Below, piece by piece: positions 13,851 through 22,560 of a stretch of DNA of 25,524 nt (position 1 is its first letter; each line of letters starts with the position of its first letter). Made by a program: the position numbers and the translations under genes. Source of the stretch: a virus; IMG/VR virus record IMGVR_UViG_3300042520_000262, positions 1 through 25,524 of that record; one strand, written 5' to 3'. The notes beneath the pieces are model-generated. The model had not been told where the DNA came from and searched no databases. It saw only the letters and a list, made by a program, of their open reading frames with translations.

Positions 13851-15695
13851 TTAATTTCCAAAGGTCGCTGTTTTTACTCTATTTCTATCTAATGCTTGGC
13901 TGGTCGTTACTGCTGAACTCACTACAAAGGCTTCGATAGGTTTGTTTTGTTGTCCCGCTATTGTTTGCGCTAATTGGTTTGTACCGCTTTGACCTACTAT
14001 GTTAAATTGTGGAGGTGCTGGTGCTTGACCTCCTCCGCTTGGTAAAGAACCACCACCAGTAGAACCTCCACCACCTAAAGCGGATAAACCTTTTGCGGTT
14101 GCAGCGATTGAACTTGCAACACTAATACCAGCAGTTATATTATTGGCTAGTATTGTAGGAGGTGCTAATACTGGTCCAAGTGCTAAAGCCTTAGCATTAG
14201 CCGCCATTGTATTAATAATAATTTTTGCAATACCCGCTGCATTTTCCGCAATTAATAACCCTTTTTGTATCGCTTTGTTTTTTTCAAATACAGTTTTTAA
14301 AAGACCTATTCCTGCAGATACATTATCTAACTGAGCATTTTGAATAGATAGTTTAGCATCAGCAACCGCTTGCTCTCTTGCTATTTCTTCTTCTTTTGCT
14401 TTTTTATCTTCTTCAATTTTTTTATCATCAGCCTCTTTTTTTATCCTTGCATTTTCTTCATCTATTTTATAATTAATCTCTTGTTGCTTTAATGCTAAAT
14501 CATTTTTATCATTTAGGAATTTGATTTCTAAATCAAGCGTGCTGACTTTTTGCTTTTTTAAAATTGCTAATTCCTTTTCATACTTTTCTGTTAGCCTTTC
14601 TAAATCTGTTTTGCTTATTTCTTCATTTGCTTTTTTTGCATTGTTCGCAATATCTTGCGCCTCCTTTTTAAGCCTATCGCGTTCTTCTTTTCTCTTATCC
14701 CTAGCTTCTTTATTTTTAGCATCAATTTTATCTTGCTCCTCTTTAGCTTTTTTATCACTTTCGTCTTGTCTAGCTTTGTCTATGTTTGCAAGTTCTCTAT
14801 TCAATTCTTTTGCTAGTGCCACTCTATCCGCATTTTCTTCTTGGATGGCTTCGTTGTATTTATCCTTAGCGGCTATTTTTTGTTTTGTAAATTCGTCAAG
14901 TTGTGATCCGTGTTCCGCTAAATACTTTTTGTTTAATGCTATTGAATTTTTAGCACTTTTCATAAGTCTATCGTTTGCCCTTTCTGCTTCGCTAGTTGCA
15001 CCTACAAAGTCAGTAACGGCATTAACGATACTCATTACCACATCGCCCACCATCGCTAATTGTGGCACTAAATTAAGTACTACTTTTTTAACCTTATCAA
15101 AGTTGGCAATAAGTAAACCAATACCAATAACTAACGCACCTACTCCTGTTGCAATTAACGCACCTCTTAAAGCCTTAGCCGATAAAGTCGCGCCATTGGT
15201 TACAAAAGTTTGTATTGCAGTAGCAGCACTTAAAGCCTTTTGAAATAAAGTAGTAGAACGAATAACCGCACCAAGTTGCTTAAATGAATCTACACTCTCA
15301 CCAATAGCTTGCACGCCTTGTGAAATAGCCATTGCGCTTTGAACTTTAAGAATCATTTTCTCAACGTCCTTACTTTCCGCGCCCATAAGACCAATCGCGC
15401 CTTGCACCGCACTAAATCCACCAGCAACTCCTCCGAGTGTAGAAGTAAGAGCCTTAAATTTAGCATCTGGATTAAAGGCATCGGTTAAGGCTTTAGCATC
15501 GCCAATAGCATCTTTAAGCTCAGCCGCTTTCTTAGCAGCCTCTACTGCTTCTTTAGAAGTCGCTCCAAACTTTTTACTTAATTCGTTAACCTCGTTTTGC
15601 GCTTGCCTTAATTCCGTTTTAAGACTGACTACATTTTTTGTAGTGTCTTGTATGTCATCATTAACTTTTAAATTAACTACCTTTTCGATTGCCAT
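13851..15695 (-). CDS. tail tape measure protein
   Basis: A 614-residue protein that sets tail length and is ejected with the DNA. It has an N-terminal helical region (residues 1-75, QAQNEVNELSKKFGATSKEA), a Gly/Ala-rich region (80-170), a membrane-like segment (about 178-198, GALIATGVGALVIGIGLLIA), a long charged coiled coil (about 270-460, rich in Lys, Glu and Asp), a second apolar region (480-540) and a Gly/Ser/Pro linker (541-565). At about 1.5 angstrom per residue the tail would be near 90 nm, a rough estimate. Its ATG overlaps the end of the 49-codon gene by 19 bases. Confidence 0.88.
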   Translation of the reverse strand: MAIEKVVNLKVNDDIQDTTKNVVSLKTELRQAQNEVNELSKKFGATSKEAVEAAKKAAELKDAIGDAKALTDAFNPDAKFKALTSTLGGVAGGFSAVQGAIGLMGAESKDVEKMILKVQSAMAISQGVQAIGESVDSFKQLGAVIRSTTLFQKALSAATAIQTFVTNGATLSAKALRGALIATGVGALVIGIGLLIANFDKVKKVVLNLVPQLAMVGDVVMSIVNAVTDFVGATSEAERANDRLMKSAKNSIALNKKYLAEHGSQLDEFTKQKIAAKDKYNEAIQEENADRVALAKELNRELANIDKARQDESDKKAKEEQDKIDAKNKEARDKRKEERDRLKKEAQDIANNAKKANEEISKTDLERLTEKYEKELAILKKQKVSTLDLEIKFLNDKNDLALKQQEINYKIDEENARIKKEADDKKIEEDKKAKEEEIAREQAVADAKLSIQNAQLDNVSAGIGLLKTVFEKNKAIQKGLLIAENAAGIAKIIINTMAANAKALALGPVLAPPTILANNITAGISVASSIAATAKGLSALGGGGSTGGGSLPSGGGQAPAPPQFNIVGQSGTNQLAQTIAGQQNKPIEAFVVSSAVTTSQALDRNRVKTATFGN

Positions 15696-15826
15696 TGCCT
15701 TTTTATTTTTTTAGTTGCTCCTTTAAGCGTTGTTGGTAATTGATATTTCCCTTTTGCAATCTCGATACATTCGCCACCATTTAGCCAGTCGTCTAGCCTT
15801 AGTAATTGTATAACCTCTTTTATCAT
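15677..15826 (-). CDS. 49-residue protein between tail-tip and tape measure genes
   Basis: A short gene starting MIKEVIQLLRLDDWLNGGE and ending KRQWQSKR. It begins in a 4-base ATGA overlap with the end of the tail-tip gene and ends 19 bases inside the tape measure gene, strongly suggesting a coupled real gene. The N-terminal half is an amphipathic helix and the C-terminal half is basic. It occupies the slot directly before the tape measure, where small tail-assembly factors often lie, but no family is recognised. Confidence 0.65.
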   Translation of the reverse strand: MIKEVIQLLRLDDWLNGGECIEIAKGKYQLPTTLKGATKKIKRQWQSKR

Positions 15827-18168
15827 TGTGTAATTGTTAAGTCAAAATTAGTACCACCTATTATATAACGCAAAATGCCACTTCTAGTACTACCACTATT
15901 TGAATTTACGTTTACCATAGTGTAATCGGATTTATTACCTACTGCTTTATCTACTCCGAACCACGCCACGCCATCGCCTGTATCTACCTTTGTAACGCTC
16001 CAAGTAGTGTTTGCATTTACTTTAACCTCAAAGTATTCTTTTGCAGTTGTAGCCGTGTAATCGGTTCTACTTATTCCATTTGCAATAAATGAATAAAGCG
16101 CATCGTAAGTACTTATTCTATCAACCGTTATCGTATCAGTATCTACGGTTATATCCGTTCTATCCACCGTTAAAGGAATTTCATTTGCTATGGTATCGGC
16201 TGGTAAAGAGTAATCAGTAAACACTTCAATATCCGCTTGCGAGTTAATTAAATTTACTTTTACGTTTGATATTTTGTACTTATTTTTATTGATTATAAAT
16301 TTATCGTTCAAGGATAATTTAGTTAAAATCGAAATAGGCAACTTACATTTTAAATTTAGTACTCTAGTCTTTTGGTTGTATAAATCTTCTATGTACGTTT
16401 TCCAAAAGTTAAAGTATAGCGACTTTTGAATAGGACTAAAAAAATAAGTCGATATATCCGAGCCAAAGTTTAAACTATTAGTAACTTGCTCTAGTAGTAA
16501 ATTATCCTCAGTAGCTGTTAAAAATACTTTAGTTAGTGCAACTCCATTAATGTAAATAGTGTCCTCTAAATCTATCAATCCATTCTTATAAAATATAAAA
16601 GGCTTACCCACATAAGGCTCTGATTTCAAATCAATAGATTGTCCTATTTGTAGATTAGTTGTAACGCTTGGAGTAACTCCATTATTTTGCAATCTTTCAA
16701 ATTGTAAGTTTTCAAAGCTTACTTTTATACTCATATCACTTCCCGCAATATCGTCATACTTTGCGCTAAGGTCGCCATATCCTATACCGTTACTATCTAA
16801 GTATTGCTTCCCAAGTATTGCGCCCGCTGGTTCGTATTTAAACTCAATCAGTTTCTTTACATCGGGTTTCTTAATAGTTATGTCATCAATATTAATTAAG
16901 TGGCTTATATCGAACGTATCGCCTTTAGAGTACCAATTATCTAAGGTATCAATATAAAAGCTATTTGTCGAAGTTGGTATAATTATAAGATTGAATTGAT
17001 TAATTAAGCTACTGAATAAATCTTTTAGTTTTATTGTGGGTGCTTCATTTGATATACTTATATTCCCTGTTTTTGTTTGAACTGCAAATACTGCCGTTTT
17101 GGTAATAACAGAACCAGGTATGTAGTATCTGATATTCAAATCAATTTGAAAGTTAAAGTCTAAAGTAGAAGTAATAAAAAATTTATACTTATTTGGACTG
17201 AAAAAAGCATCTGCAAATATCCATTGACTACCCACTAAACTAGTAGAAAAAACAACGCCCTCGTTTTCCCTTTCAATTTCAAAAGTATAAGGTACGGTTG
17301 TATATCCACTTTGCGCAGTAAGTACAAAAAAGAATTTAGCAAAGGCGACATCTACTGGTTTAGTTGGAATTAAAATAGTATTATTAGTTAAATCGACTGC
17401 AACTCCTGTTGTGTCTTCTAGGTTTCCCTTACTTGTAAAATCGACTTGAACTCTAAGACCTTTATCGGTTACTTTTTTTACGTCTTTATGCAACCACATA
17501 AATAGATTATGAAATACCGAACGCCCAAAGAAATCACGTGAGAAAGTAACTCCTAGTCTTTGCTCCATAGCTTCGATAATTCTAACCAATCGTAAAGCGG
17601 GTTTAAAGTCTGTAATTGTTAAAGTATTGGTACTTAATTTTATATCGTTTGGAGTTCCATTACCATAATCAATATTCTTTGTATTACAAATTAAAGGATA
17701 ATATACATCACCATTTGCAATAGTATCTTTATACATCGCATCGGTAACGCTAGTAATACCATAAGCGTGGTCGTAATCGGTTAAATCTAAATCTTTCAAT
17801 TCTAAATTACCCATAAGGTCGGATAGTCCTACTACCTTACTAAAAAAAGTTAATTCATAAGAATAGATATTACCGCCTTTTAACTTGCAATTATCTAATT
17901 GAATAACCCCAACTTTAAACGGCAAAGTATTTACTTCGAGATACGCATCAACTCTAGTAACTGCATTAAATGTACCGTCCACAGTTGCATCATACCAATG
18001 TGAGAAGATAGCGTTATTGCTAGGCGTTGCAGGAACTGAAAAACCCTGTGAGAACTCAGCAAAGATTTTCGTAATATCTGAGATATTTTTTGAAGTAAGA
18101 TTAATTTCGATATTCTCATCTTTAAATAAATCTACTCTTTGACCTTGTATGTAAAGTGCTATATTCAT
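15823..18168 (-). CDS. large tail-tip protein with C-terminal BACON-like domain
   Basis: A 781-residue protein. Its N terminus (MNIALYIQGQRVDLFKDENIEINLTSKN) and the later FSQGFSVPATPSNN and RLVRIIEAMEQRLGVTFSR segments are of a kind common in Bacteroidetes phage tails, where it probably acts as the distal tail or tail-hub protein. The last 90 residues (about 690-781) contain ANTTWSVT, GVAWFGVD and GGTNFDLTITQ, the spacing of a BACON domain, an immunoglobulin-like fold linked to carbohydrate or mucin binding in Bacteroidetes. It starts at a TAATG junction with the preceding gene. The tail assignment is good; the exact part is inferred. Confidence 0.7.
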   Translation of the reverse strand: MNIALYIQGQRVDLFKDENIEINLTSKNISDITKIFAEFSQGFSVPATPSNNAIFSHWYDATVDGTFNAVTRVDAYLEVNTLPFKVGVIQLDNCKLKGGNIYSYELTFFSKVVGLSDLMGNLELKDLDLTDYDHAYGITSVTDAMYKDTIANGDVYYPLICNTKNIDYGNGTPNDIKLSTNTLTITDFKPALRLVRIIEAMEQRLGVTFSRDFFGRSVFHNLFMWLHKDVKKVTDKGLRVQVDFTSKGNLEDTTGVAVDLTNNTILIPTKPVDVAFAKFFFVLTAQSGYTTVPYTFEIERENEGVVFSTSLVGSQWIFADAFFSPNKYKFFITSTLDFNFQIDLNIRYYIPGSVITKTAVFAVQTKTGNISISNEAPTIKLKDLFSSLINQFNLIIIPTSTNSFYIDTLDNWYSKGDTFDISHLINIDDITIKKPDVKKLIEFKYEPAGAILGKQYLDSNGIGYGDLSAKYDDIAGSDMSIKVSFENLQFERLQNNGVTPSVTTNLQIGQSIDLKSEPYVGKPFIFYKNGLIDLEDTIYINGVALTKVFLTATEDNLLLEQVTNSLNFGSDISTYFFSPIQKSLYFNFWKTYIEDLYNQKTRVLNLKCKLPISILTKLSLNDKFIINKNKYKISNVKVNLINSQADIEVFTDYSLPADTIANEIPLTVDRTDITVDTDTITVDRISTYDALYSFIANGISRTDYTATTAKEYFEVKVNANTTWSVTKVDTGDGVAWFGVDKAVGNKSDYTMVNVNSNSGSTRSGILRYIIGGTNFDLTITQ

Positions 18169-19655
18169 TAAAGTACATCGTTTAAAAGGTTAAAGCTATA
18201 TTCAAAATCCATAGAATACTGAATCAATTTATTAATTAGTTTCGTTTTCTTTTCAAAACTATTTTTAGCTATATTTACTGGTAATACTTGTCCGTTTTCT
18301 TCAAGGTAAACGAACTCGGATAGCATTAATTCAGTAAATAATGCGTTATAATCCTCACTAATAAAGTCAGTATTAACCGTTATTTTCTCTTTTCCGTTAA
18401 CATTAAACGTCTGTTTTTCGTGTTGGTTAAGTGAATAGCTTCCAAAATTACTAATCAAACCATTATAACTTTCATTTGTAAATTCTTGAGCCTTTTTTGA
18501 TAGCCTATTAAATGGAATTGTTTGCCAAAATCCGTACTTATTTTTAAAAATGCAGTTAATAAGTGGGTATTTACACTCATCTTTTTGGTTAAAAACGTGT
18601 GTAATAACCTCCGAACCATAGGTAAAAATCACATTTGAGTAAGTAGAAGTATCAAAATATCCAATCTTTTGGTTAGAATAGTTTTGATTAAATGTAAAGG
18701 GTATAGTATCCCCATCGGCTACAATACTTGTTAACCCCTCCGTAATGAAATACAAAGGATATACGGAAGTATTATAAACGGTATGCGTATTTATACTACT
18801 CAGTACTTTTTTACCTATTAAAGGATTATGTAATTCTGTATGATAACCGAATCCGTCAACTGCTAGTAGTGTTTGATTAACTTGATATTGTTCAACTCCC
18901 GCTAGCTTTATCTTTGAATCAATATAAACCCAAACAGAATCCAAAGTTGAAGTGGTAAATGCGCCACCTCCTAACCCAATATAAGTATATTTGTTTTTTA
19001 CATAATCATTAACCAATTTATGAACGTCAAAGCTAATAGTAGGCTGTCCAACTTGTACAACTGTCTTACTTAATTGAAAGTTAGAAACTGCTGGTCGGTC
19101 ATCGACTTTATGCCCTCTATAAATAAAAACCTCTGCAGTAATTTCGTCAAATGTAACGCTAGGATTAACTTTAAAATGAAACGGACTTCTTGAAAGTATT
19201 ATTTGTTCAGGCAATACTTCGGGAACAGATGGATTAGGTACGGTATATTCTTCAGTTACATAGGTTATCCAAGATACATCCAACTGAGTGTCTCCCGAAT
19301 TAGTTAACTGAAATGTATTTACATCGGCACTATTACCCCACACCATTTCTACTACATTATCAACTATTGAAGTTTCAAAATAGAAACCTAATAAAGGTAA
19401 TTGAGCATCTAAATATAATTTAAAGTTGTTTGCAAAGTTGTTAATACTTGCACCTTTAACTACCTCAACATTGCTCCAACCTTCTGGAACTAATAAAGGG
19501 TTAAAGCTATAAGGGTCATATCCGTATTCAGCCGTAGGAGTAAATGTTGCAATAATTTTTTTTGATAAAAGTCCATTAACAACAAAATTCAAATAGGTAA
19601 CATTCCAACCTGTTATGGTACTCGATGGAAAAGTAAATGTAACTTTTTGTGTCAT
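18168..19655 (-). CDS. large tail structural protein of unknown type
   Basis: A 495-residue, beta-rich protein (MTQKVTFTFPSSTITGWNVTY at the start). Several Tyr/Asn-rich strands follow, then a region FNQKDECKYPLINCIFKNKYGFWQTIPFNRLSKKAQ, and a helical C terminus ending FEYSFNLLNDVL. The segment from C(K)YP to WQTIPF recurs in Bacteroidetes phage tail proteins as I remember them. It is joined by one-base TAATG overlaps to the neck-like gene before it and the tail-tip gene after it. A tail-tip or baseplate component is likely. Confidence 0.55.
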   Translation of the reverse strand: MTQKVTFTFPSSTITGWNVTYLNFVVNGLLSKKIIATFTPTAEYGYDPYSFNPLLVPEGWSNVEVVKGASINNFANNFKLYLDAQLPLLGFYFETSIVDNVVEMVWGNSADVNTFQLTNSGDTQLDVSWITYVTEEYTVPNPSVPEVLPEQIILSRSPFHFKVNPSVTFDEITAEVFIYRGHKVDDRPAVSNFQLSKTVVQVGQPTISFDVHKLVNDYVKNKYTYIGLGGGAFTTSTLDSVWVYIDSKIKLAGVEQYQVNQTLLAVDGFGYHTELHNPLIGKKVLSSINTHTVYNTSVYPLYFITEGLTSIVADGDTIPFTFNQNYSNQKIGYFDTSTYSNVIFTYGSEVITHVFNQKDECKYPLINCIFKNKYGFWQTIPFNRLSKKAQEFTNESYNGLISNFGSYSLNQHEKQTFNVNGKEKITVNTDFISEDYNALFTELMLSEFVYLEENGQVLPVNIAKNSFEKKTKLINKLIQYSMDFEYSFNLLNDVL

Positions 19656-20185
19656 TATTCTTTAAGTGTAAATTTTATAAATGATTCTAAATCTAATCCG
19701 TAGGCTTCTATTAATTCGTCTGGCAATCTTTCAAATCCTTTCTCAAACGGTTTGCTAAAAAATAATGTAGGCTTAGTTCCTTTTAAATAAATCGAACGTG
19801 TAATTAATTGCGCCGTTTGTTCATAACTCATAAACTTTCCATTCTCTTTATTTCTAAACTGAAAACGTCTAGCCTTAACCCAACCTCGAATCCCCTCTGT
19901 AAGTCCACCTTTACGACCTGTGCCACTTCCATACTTAAACGGACTGTTAGGCGCACGTTGACTACTTACTTTACCTTTAACCCCTAAGTCTAAGTACTGA
20001 CCGTATTCCTCCATTTCGATATAATTCTCAATAGAGTTAGGATTTACTTTTGTCTTTGACTTTAGTGAATCGTATAATTTCTTAGAAACATTTTTATCTT
20101 TTTTAGTAAGGTTCGTTCTCGCTTGCTGAATAACATATTTATTAAAAGCTTCGAGTGTACTTAATGTTTCTTGCTTCTTTAACAT
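19655..20185 (-). CDS. neck / tail-completion-like protein (HK97 gp10-like)
   Basis: A 176-residue protein. A helical N terminus (residues 1-45) precedes a beta strand and the EEYGQYLDLGVKGK segment, which corresponds to the E-x-G-...-Y-x-x-G core of HK97 gp10-like neck proteins. A basic, Gly-rich middle (SSQRAPNSPFKYGSGTGRKGG) and a C-terminal helix (FFSKPFEKGFERLPDELIEAYG) also fit. It overlaps the 147-residue terminator-like gene by 7 bases. Function inferred from this pattern and position. Confidence 0.6.
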   Translation of the reverse strand: MLKKQETLSTLEAFNKYVIQQARTNLTKKDKNVSKKLYDSLKSKTKVNPNSIENYIEMEEYGQYLDLGVKGKVSSQRAPNSPFKYGSGTGRKGGLTEGIRGWVKARRFQFRNKENGKFMSYEQTAQLITRSIYLKGTKPTLFFSKPFEKGFERLPDELIEAYGLDLESFIKFTLKE

Positions 20186-20622
20186 ACCGATACATTGTTA
20201 GTAATAGATAGTTGCAGTTCAGTTGTCCAACCGTCAAGCGTATCTTTGAACTCATAGATAACAGGAATCAAAGACGGTTCATTTAATAACTCAATATCTA
20301 AATCATTACGTTGTAGTTTTAAATCCGTAATCAATCTACTAAGGACCGCAAAACAAGTATTTAAGTTATCCAATTCATTATCATTCTTTAGGAATTTATC
20401 TGAACTAGCTTTCTTTGATAGGTTACGAATATCCAAAACCTGAACGGTAAAAGTAAATACAGATACGCCTTGACCTAGTGCGCCATTTGTAACCATTAAA
20501 TGAGCCAAAGGGAATAAGTCTTTTTTATTCTCAGGCGCTTCTCCGTGCACTACCGTATTAACATCAATGTCGTTTGATAGTTGGTCTTTTAAATATCCGA
20601 TTACTTGGTAAAAACTATTCAT
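20179..20622 (-). CDS. tail terminator-like protein
   Basis: A 147-residue alpha/beta protein starting MNSFYQVIGYLKDQLSNDIDVNTVVHGE. It shows a central strand (VFTFTVQVLDI), a helix rich in Leu around LNTCFAVLSRLITDLK, and a final strand pair (WTTELQLSITNNV). That order (helix, strand, FTVQVLDxR, long helix, terminal strand with W) is the pattern of tail terminator / minor tail U-like proteins. Its ATG overlaps the end of the frame-shifted chaperone frame by 8 bases. The call is by pattern and position. Confidence 0.6.
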   Translation of the reverse strand: MNSFYQVIGYLKDQLSNDIDVNTVVHGEAPENKKDLFPLAHLMVTNGALGQGVSVFTFTVQVLDIRNLSKKASSDKFLKNDNELDNLNTCFAVLSRLITDLKLQRNDLDIELLNEPSLIPVIYEFKDTLDGWTTELQLSITNNVSVC

Positions 20623-20863
20623 ACTTTTTTATCTGTTTGTTACTTTCATTTGCTAAATCGACCTTGAACTCTAAAAACATTAAGAACTCGTGAAGCCGTA
20701 GCTTAGTTGTTCTTTCAAAGTCAAAGATATGTCCTCCAGCGACTGTATAAATTGATTGATACCAACCCCACTTGTCGCCAAAGCCTGAGTTAAAAGTATC
20801 TTGTTTTGTGGTTGTGCTAAATAATCCTTCGTAGCTTTCAATAATTCGTTGCTTAAACTCCAA
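20615..20863 (-). CDS. frame-shifted extension of the tail assembly chaperone (second frame)
   Basis: An 82-codon frame in the -1 frame relative to the 218-residue gene, overlapping its last 184 bases. It has no ATG near its beginning; the first usable codon is a TTG directly after a T9 run. The product carries a strong protein signature, FGDKWGWYQSIYTVAGG, then TTKLRLHEFLMFLEFK, which I recognise from Bacteroidetes phage proteins next to tail genes. A -1 shift at 20863-20869 would join the first 158 residues of the 218-residue protein to this frame, giving about 240 residues, as in lambda G and GT. Independent TTG initiation is the alternative. Confidence 0.7.
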   Translation of the reverse strand: MEFKQRIIESYEGLFSTTTKQDTFNSGFGDKWGWYQSIYTVAGGHIFDFERTTKLRLHEFLMFLEFKVDLANESNKQIKKYE

Positions 20864-21336
20864 AAAAAAAGCATAGAACCTAAAACAATATCCAAATTAA
20901 GCGTATTAAATTCCGTATGTGATCCTTTGTATTCTTCAATATTATATAAGTCTTTACGCTTGTTTAAAATAGGTCTGTAAAGTACACTCATAGCTTTGTT
21001 ATAAGTCATTTCATCTTTTAAAAATGATTCTAAATCTATGTACTCGCCTGCAGTCATTTCGTCTAGGTTCGGAATAAATCCGTACTCTTTACCCTCGTGA
21101 ATAAACCTTTGGATAAATCTAGGCTCTTGACTTAATACTTTTGTAATATCGTTTACAATCGCTTCAAAGTCTGTAACTTCAATATTCTTTGCTTGCTCTA
21201 CTGATATATCGCAAAAGATAGTAACGGTTGCCAATTTTACAAAGTTATTCTCTTGGCTTTCTTTTAAAACTTTATTGAACAATACAAATTGTTCTAGTCT
21301 AATGTCGCTTAGTGATGTTGGTATTTTAATCTTCAT
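20680..21336 (-). CDS. tail assembly chaperone-like protein (zero frame)
   Basis: A 218-residue soluble helical protein starting MKIKIPTSLSDIRLEQFVLF. The internal segments FIPNLDEMTAGEYIDLESFL, MSVLYRPI and LDIVLGSMLFFWSLSNELLK match a conserved Bacteroidetes phage family as I remember it. The last 60 residues (GVGINQFIQSLEDI...) are encoded by the same DNA as the WGWYQSIY segment of the other frame. Gene position just after terminase and before the tail genes, and a nested -1 frame at a slippery T9 run, suggest the G/GT type of tape measure chaperone. The chaperone role is inferred. Confidence 0.65.
   Translation of the reverse strand: MKIKIPTSLSDIRLEQFVLFNKVLKESQENNFVKLATVTIFCDISVEQAKNIEVTDFEAIVNDITKVLSQEPRFIQRFIHEGKEYGFIPNLDEMTAGEYIDLESFLKDEMTYNKAMSVLYRPILNKRKDLYNIEEYKGSHTEFNTLNLDIVLGSMLFFWSLSNELLKATKDYLAQPQNKILLTQALATSGVGINQFIQSLEDISLTLKEQLSYGFTSS
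20863..20869 (-). promoter_or_regulatory. candidate -1 programmed frameshift site in the tail chaperone genes
   Basis: The minus strand reads CTT TTT TTT TGG in the zero frame, inside a run of nine T (20870-20862). The heptamer T TTT TTT permits both tRNAs to re-pair one base back, after which translation continues TTG GAG TTT in the second frame. Downstream RNA structure was not evaluated. Confidence 0.6.
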
Positions 21337-21351
21337 ATAAGTATAACGTTT

Positions 21352-22560
21352 TTATCCTAAAATGGTATTTCCTTTTGATAATTTATGTAACTGAAAATAT
21401 ACGGCATAACGAATTGCATCAATGCTATGATTAAACGCATCTATTGGAGTGTCGGACTTTCTATCGCTCCAGGTGTAGTTATTTAATTCCTTTACTATGT
21501 TGGTACTATCAGGGTCGATAATCAATTCATAATCTTGCATCAAAGCTAATCCCGCACTAACGCTTCCTGGTCCTTTAATCGTTTCTTTTATGTTATTCCC
21601 ACGTACCCTAAGTTCGTGAATTAAACGAGGCTCGGCACTATCTGCAATAATTAATTTATTATCGCAATACCTTTGATTAAGTTCGAATATCTCAGTAGTT
21701 GTTAGTTTAGCTTTATAAACTAATTCTTTGATATAGATACGCTTGTTTGATTTATCTATTGAGGTTTGAACTAATGTAGTCGGGTCAATACTGAATCCAA
21801 AATCCTGACCGTAAATGGATGGATTAACTTCGATAAATTTGCCTAGCTTCCAATTAGTAAAGACTACGCCCTCCGCTTTGTCTAGCCAACCGCCTAAGAT
21901 AGTATGTTTATACTTTATTGGGTTTGTTTCTTTAAGATTTTTAACCTCGTCCAAAAATGATTCGTCTAGGTTATCCTCGTTGTCTAGATAGGTGGTATGA
22001 ATATAAGTTACATTATTTTTAATCCCAGTAAATCCCTCTGGAACTCCCGCATTTTCAAAAAACCTTTTATAAATCCAATGCTCTTTAGTGGCTGGGTTCA
22101 TAATAAGAATTACCCTGTTTTGTATTCCCTTTTGTCTTATTGATAGGTTTATTTTATCGAATACTTTCTCATCTGTTTGTTCCTCCGCTTCGTCTAAAAT
22201 CCAAGTGGTTACACCCTGTAATGATTTAAGGTTTGCCGTCTGGTCGCCCGAGCTTGTCTTTATCCCTTTAAATAATATTTTAGAACCTGACTGCCTATTT
22301 ACTATTTCGGTTTTATTAATATCGAACTCTCCGTCCATATTCAGCAACTCTATTTTATTCTGAAACTCTGGTATAATAGACAGGTGTGCCGAGGTCATTG
22401 TTTGCCTTGTAAATAGTATCGTATGCCCTTTTTGAAACGACAAAAGGCTGGTAAATCTACCAACCTCAAAAGATTTTCCACTTCCACGTCCTCCAGTTAT
22501 AATAAAGTATCTCGTTTTACTCCCTAATATATCCCATATTTTTTTATGTTTCGGAATCAT
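21352..22560 (-). CDS. terL: terminase large subunit (Terminase_3 / PBSX type)
   Basis: A 402-residue packaging motor with an ATPase and a nuclease. Walker A is GGRGSGKS (residues 23-30), Walker B is WILDEAEE (120-127), and the ATPase coupling segment follows near IMNPATKEHW. The RNase-H-like nuclease acidic residues are visible at GQDFGFSIDP (D253), IIADSAEP (D307) and NHSIDAIRYA (D381). It overlaps the small subunit gene by 17 bases. Length is typical. Packaging type (cos or pac) cannot be told from the sequence alone. Confidence 0.95.
   Translation of the reverse strand: MIPKHKKIWDILGSKTRYFIITGGRGSGKSFEVGRFTSLLSFQKGHTILFTRQTMTSAHLSIIPEFQNKIELLNMDGEFDINKTEIVNRQSGSKILFKGIKTSSGDQTANLKSLQGVTTWILDEAEEQTDEKVFDKINLSIRQKGIQNRVILIMNPATKEHWIYKRFFENAGVPEGFTGIKNNVTYIHTTYLDNEDNLDESFLDEVKNLKETNPIKYKHTILGGWLDKAEGVVFTNWKLGKFIEVNPSIYGQDFGFSIDPTTLVQTSIDKSNKRIYIKELVYKAKLTTTEIFELNQRYCDNKLIIADSAEPRLIHELRVRGNNIKETIKGPGSVSAGLALMQDYELIIDPDSTNIVKELNNYTWSDRKSDTPIDAFNHSIDAIRYAVYFQLHKLSKGNTILG

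Noticed and set aside
14521-15243. 240-codon plus-strand frame
   Set aside because: It is antisense to the charged coiled coil of the tape measure gene; its Ser/Leu/Phe-rich product is the usual reverse image of Lys/Glu-rich coding DNA.
17931-18119. 62-codon minus-strand frame
   Set aside because: Lies wholly inside the tail-tip gene in another frame and gives an unlikely Ile/Leu/Ser-rich product.
22088-22363. 91-codon plus-strand frame
   Set aside because: Antisense to terL Walker B and nearby conserved regions.
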